DNA of 64,000 bases from Scleromitrula shiraiana. Lineage: Eukaryota; Ascomycota; Leotiomycetes; Helotiales; Sclerotiniaceae. The position numbers were made by a program, and so were the translations under genes. Positions within the stretch are counted from its first letter, which is position 1. Each line of letters starts with the position of its first letter. The notes under the pieces were generated by a model that was not told where the DNA came from, searched no databases, and was given only the letters and a program-made list of their open reading frames with translations. The stretch lies in the NCBI GenBank assembly GCA_028455995.1, contig JABELC010000012.1, positions 434,001 to 498,000 of the forward strand. Reading direction: 5' to 3'. Shown here piece by piece: positions 59,688-64,000 of the stretch.

Positions 59688-62600
59688 TCATTTCATTCGG
59701 CTTGCAATATCTCTGAGAACATAAATCTGCCCATACATGTCTGTGACATGAACAAACAGCTGTATCTTCCTCATCAATTCCTCTGAGATTTCTTGCTCGA
59801 GCTCATTCATTGAGAAGTTTAAACATTCTCTCTCGTATTCCGCCAACAAAAACAATTCTTTCTTTCTTTGCTCCTCCTCAATTCCATTGGAATAGAATTC
59901 CGCAAAATCCACACTGTTCAAGTTACCCTCAACACGATCCCGCGCTATAGAACCGTAATCATTATATTGTCTGCACATCGTTGCAAGATGATTACATAAA
60001 TCTTGAGCCAGATATTTCTGTTTAATTGTGTTGAAGCATTCCTTTCCGGGGTCTGCAATTAGGCAGTTGAAGAAAATAAATGAATAGGGGCAGCTTGTGT
60101 GGTTTGCTGAAGTGGTACAGACCCATTCAAAATACGTCTGCTTGGTCGTTTCGAAACTTCCACTTGGGTACTTTTGCCTAGAACTTTGAAGTTGCGCGTT
60201 GTCCTCTATTTGATCCATGTGTGCGAGAAGAAATTTGGATAGTTCTCGACGGAGTTGCATTTGAGTAGTGAGTGGACTTTGCGCTACTTTCTTGTGGCTC
60301 AGAACGTAAGATATGAAAGATGACAAGGTGGCTGTGATATTTTTGAACGCTTTTTGCTTCTCTTCCGTTAAGCCTCTTGCAAGGTTTTCGAGATTCTCGA
60401 GGTGCTTATTTTCAGCAAAATTTGGAGTGCGATTTGGGACGCGATGATCAACGTATATACCACACAAGTTCAATACTAACATTCGAATTGGATCAAGATT
60501 TTGCCCAAAATGCGTTTCAACGGTGGTTTCCATATACTCGTCAACTTGGTAATTAAGCATAGAGATAATCATCATGTCTTGGAGCGTAGATGGCGGAGTA
60601 TGAACTCTCAAATTATTCGATACTGTCCATGTTATCGGTATGTATTCCAAGTATTTATCTTCCGCCATTCCTTCTCGGGTGAAAATTTTGTGTTGCATTC
60701 TTTTTAATTGTGGTAGAAACAGGTTTGCTTCCACTAATGATAAATCTAACATAAGCTTGACATTTGGTGATTTCGACAGCATGGGAATCTTAGAGAAGAA
60801 TTTCGAAAATGTTTGGAGAGAAGTTGACGAAATGATGTGATTCTCCAATATATCCTTTGGCCAATCTGGAATCGATAGAGAGGCATTCATGGCAGCTAGA
60901 CAATACATAAGTGATAGAGTTGGAGATGAGTAGGCGACTTTCTCGATCCATAGATAATTTGGCTCAGTCCACCGTTCACGACTTTCCTGAAGGAAACTCC
61001 GGCCACGAGATATACATGATCTTATGTCAGATTTCAGGTCTCCAGGTAACCAAGGGGCGGATATCACGCTTGTGAGTGTCAAAATTGCATATGCTGTCTG
61101 TTCGCAACAAGACTGATTCCAAGAACCATCTGATCCTTGAGATAGAAGAGTCTGGGAGAGAATTTGACTAAGAATGACCGGTACTTTATCAACAATCATA
61201 TGAGAGGAAAGATCTAAAAGTTCATGACTCGCCCAGCGCTGAGTCAGTTGCATCAGTGCTTGGCTAAAAAGCATGTTTGTGTAATGTGATGATGTGTTCT
61301 GGCAACTGTTAATAATTTTCATCTTTCTTTTTCTTTTGTATAAAGTGCGTACCCATTTGTCTTTTAGTGGCTCGTTATACCATGCGTCGCATAGAAATTC
61401 GAGTGCTTTATTTATTGAATGAATGTAGATGCTAGGTTTCGGTGTTTGTAGCAAACATTTCAGGGCATTGCAGTTTGCACTAAAACTTGGATTTCTTTCT
61501 CTTCCGTACGTGCAAAAGTATTTTCCGTTCTCAAATTGGTCTATCAAAGCTTGAGGGCTTGCATTGCCACGGTTCAGAAGAAACATAGTTTCGAGAACTT
61601 TAGATGTATCATCGGCATCTGAAAGCACACCAGAAGCTGTTTAAAAATCGTTAGAGTAGTAAAGATAGCTTGGTGTACATGAAAACCTACTGAAGCCCAA
61701 GGTTCCACCGTGCAAATTTATAGTTTCCTCAAGAAAAGCTGCCACAATATCCACATTGTATTCCCCCAAAGACTTTACAGAAAATCCAGACTCTAGTAAA
61801 GTTGAGAGTACCTTGCATACAGTTAACAAGATTTTTAATTATTTATTATGATAATAGAAGAAGGGTACCAACCCAGGAAGTTTCAAATATCTCACTCGGA
61901 AATGCACTTGGAAATCCACCGGTATTATTACCACTACCATTCCTAAACACGTTCACAAGGTAATTTTCGGCGTCGATATCCCAAGAGGTTGAGTGTATCA
62001 GATATGCCGCTGTTGATGAAGGAGAGGCCAGCATGCTTCCCCTGACTTTATGGTGACTCAGCTTGTCAAAGTCTATCCTACCAATGAAACCCTCTAGAGA
62101 ATGTAATAATGTAGTCTGATGCTGAGATTCCAAAAATTTGGGATTGAAATTGGCGAGCTTTTTCTTATTCAATCTTTTGAGAGTCTCCGACGCAGGAAAT
62201 TGGAAGTGTATGCCCTTTTCGCCCAGAAAATCCAATAAAGATGGCACTAGAATCTCAAATCCAACCCTGTCACAAGTCTCTATATCCCATTTCTGTAACG
62301 AAGTCTCCAACCAAGTCTGCGCCAGAAGTATGCGAGCATGTATTTCATCCGCGAGAGATAGTGAATTCTTGCAAGTCACGTCGTCACGATGTGTTAGTAA
62401 AGCCAGACATGAGGCAAGGGTATTCAATAACCCATCAATCTCAGATCCATATGAGCCCCATGAGCCATTAGGAAGTTGTGTTTGGAGAAGAAAGTTAAAT
62501 GATTCAGGAAAGAGCCAGTGACTTCCATCACTTGAATCCTTGATTATCATTGATGCCCATGCTGTATCATAGATACTGACTGACATCACTCCAAATAGCT

Positions 62601-62787
62601 CGCCATTTTGGCATTTTTGAGCCAACTGCTCCACCAAAGTTGCAGCTTCTTGTACGACATTTATTTCGTTATTGTTCTTGTGCGGTGCCTGGATTACAGA
62701 AGCCTCTCCTATTCTCAACTGGGAATTGGTCCAAGAAAAGATGCCTTGAAAGAGTTTAAGGATGTTAGACATGTTATTAACTCTCAA
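59688..62787 (-). CDS. Bifunctional diterpene cyclase (CPS/KS type)
   Basis: Three exons (62787-61873, 61811-61691, 61636-59688) give 994 residues with no stop. The class II half has SIYDTAW (73-77), a QW-like LPNGSWGSYGS and the catalytic DxDD as DADD (352-355), which protonates GGPP to form copalyl diphosphate. The class I half has DEYME (711-715), a DExxE variant of the metal-binding DDxxD motif, and the second metal motif NDYGSIARD (904-912). It therefore probably ionises the copalyl intermediate to a tetracyclic or tricyclic diterpene such as a kaurene or pimaradiene; the exact product cannot be read. Introns of 61 and 54 bases have normal ends. The start may be the Met five codons in (62772). 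Confidence 0.93.
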
Positions 62788-64000
62788 GATCGATGAAATT
62801 AATATGGTAATGTATTTGAACTAGTATCGGAGTTATAGATGTAGAATTGACAGAACTCCACACTAGGCTAAGTGTATGTTATAGATAATACAAAGTTTTT
62901 AGTTCGAATATAGACTTTACGATTATTGAAATCTTAAGTGTATCAACCTATAAGTTTATGATTATGAAATAAACATAAAGTATTCTGCTTGAGGCATCTT
63001 GGGTTTACAGCCCAGCATGACTACAATACCGAGCCTCATACTTTATCCACCCTGGAATGAGATGATCTACGAAGGCTGCAACATCCTTCATAATGTTCTT
63101 TCTGGGTATCCATAAACCCAAAAAACTCTTTTCTTGTGATTTGCTTGGATATTCGGCTGACGCTGACCTTGAACTAATTCTCTCTGTTGCATAGTCAGCA
63201 TGGGAGAGATTGCTCCGCATAAGATTTCATCGACCGAGATACAAACCCCTTCTATTAGAATTGCCGACTCACCATGTTGGAATCTAAACAAGACATCAAT
63301 GACAGGAAAGCACTTCCGACTAGACCCCGTTGCTAAAATCATCTAGAGCCGTCATGGCTGTAAGTGGAATAACACCATGTCAGCTGAACTAGCAAGATGC
63401 CGCAGGCCTTACCTGCATGCGAGATATAGCATAACTAATGGTCATACCTGTGCAAAGATATGAAACTTTAAAGCTATCATATTTCTTGCTCTTCACAAGG
63501 CTAGAAACGTTGACATCCTAAATTCTCATTGTAACCGGCGTAGCATTAGGTTATTCACATGCGCTTGATAGCGGGGGAACTCCTTGGCAAATTTAGCGAG
63601 TACTTCGGTTAAATGTTATGCTATTCACTAATGCTACACCTGTAGTTCAATCTAACTCTTCTTACTTAATTCTTACCTTGCTAGCGCCTTCTTGGTAAAA
63701 ATTTACTTTGTAAAAGATTTGTAGATACTTTTTATCAACATGGTGTGGTAAGATTGAATTTACCGCGATGCGTCACCGGATATTTATGTCAAAAAATCTT
63801 GGCTAGACACCCGTTATAAGCACCAATTTAGGCTTGTGTACCCCAGATCTCACGTACTCAATCTATACATATCATGGCTTTGATTACTGGAAATATCCGA
63901 ATTTTAGCTTGACTGTGCCTCTTGTTCATACGAGAGTTCCGATATCAGCGTTACAATCACTGCGGATCGTTGATTTTGGATTTATCTGTGCCTCTCGTCC
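62788..64000. other. Upstream region of the diterpene cyclase, with unassigned open frames
   Basis: Two overlapping minus-strand frames at 63005-63220 and 63088-63342 read through each other's region in different frames (one with FLGLWIPRK, one with ILIEGVCISVDEIL). They may be decayed coding sequence of a neighbour, but I could not assign a family. The rest is non-coding with no repeat noticed. No GGPP synthase is seen up to the window edge. Confidence 0.4.

Noticed and set aside
60501..60840. Plus-strand frames inside the diterpene cyclase
   Set aside because: Antisense shadows of a long conserved coding exon.

Overview
The window looks like a chromosome segment of a filamentous ascomycete. 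Genes carry short GT-AG introns of about 50-200 bases with CTAAC-type branch sites. They belong to fungal families: Zn2Cys6 regulators, HET domain, Pth11-like receptor, BTB proteins, UMTA/LaeA-type methyltransferase and a bifunctional CPS/KS diterpene cyclase. Several AT-only blocks flanked by inverted repeats look like transposons mutated by RIP. I infer a Leotiomycete-like plant-associated fungus; this is inference and no species is claimed.

Layout. 0-12 kb is a graveyard. It holds a partial HsbA-like gene, a broken GH2 beta-galactosidase facing away from a broken lactose-permease-like transporter, a Zn2Cys6 regulator split by an AT-rich inverted-repeat element, and a broken DHA1 transporter. 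12-33 kb is mostly intact: two BTB proteins with a decayed HET gene between them, an aldo/keto reductase, a four-helix MARVEL-like protein, a multi-pass membrane protein in a microsatellite-rich stretch, a cysteine dioxygenase, and a conserved fungal protein of unknown role. 33-40 kb is again decayed: a long hexanucleotide repeat, an inverted-repeat element next to a BTB relic, an ABC-G transporter relic, a FAD-linked oxidoreductase pseudogene abutting the C-terminus of a P450, and a 1-kb fold-back element. 40-50 kb holds an intact secreted GH1 beta-glucosidase, a broken HpcH/HpaI aldolase, an intact nuclear-type protein and a frameshifted secreted beta-propeller protein.

50-63 kb is the most interesting part. 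It carries an intact 14-TM drug-type MFS transporter, a complete P450, a SAM methyltransferase, a Pth11-like receptor and an intact bifunctional diterpene cyclase with DxDD, DExxE and NSE-type motifs. Together they could form a small diterpenoid cluster: scaffold formation from GGPP, oxidation, methylation and export. No GGPP synthase is visible in the window, so substrate supply would come from elsewhere.

Many disabling mutations are C-to-T or G-to-A (CGA to TGA, CAA to TAA, TGG to TGA or TAG), which fits RIP-like decay. Some genes also carry frameshifts and deletions.
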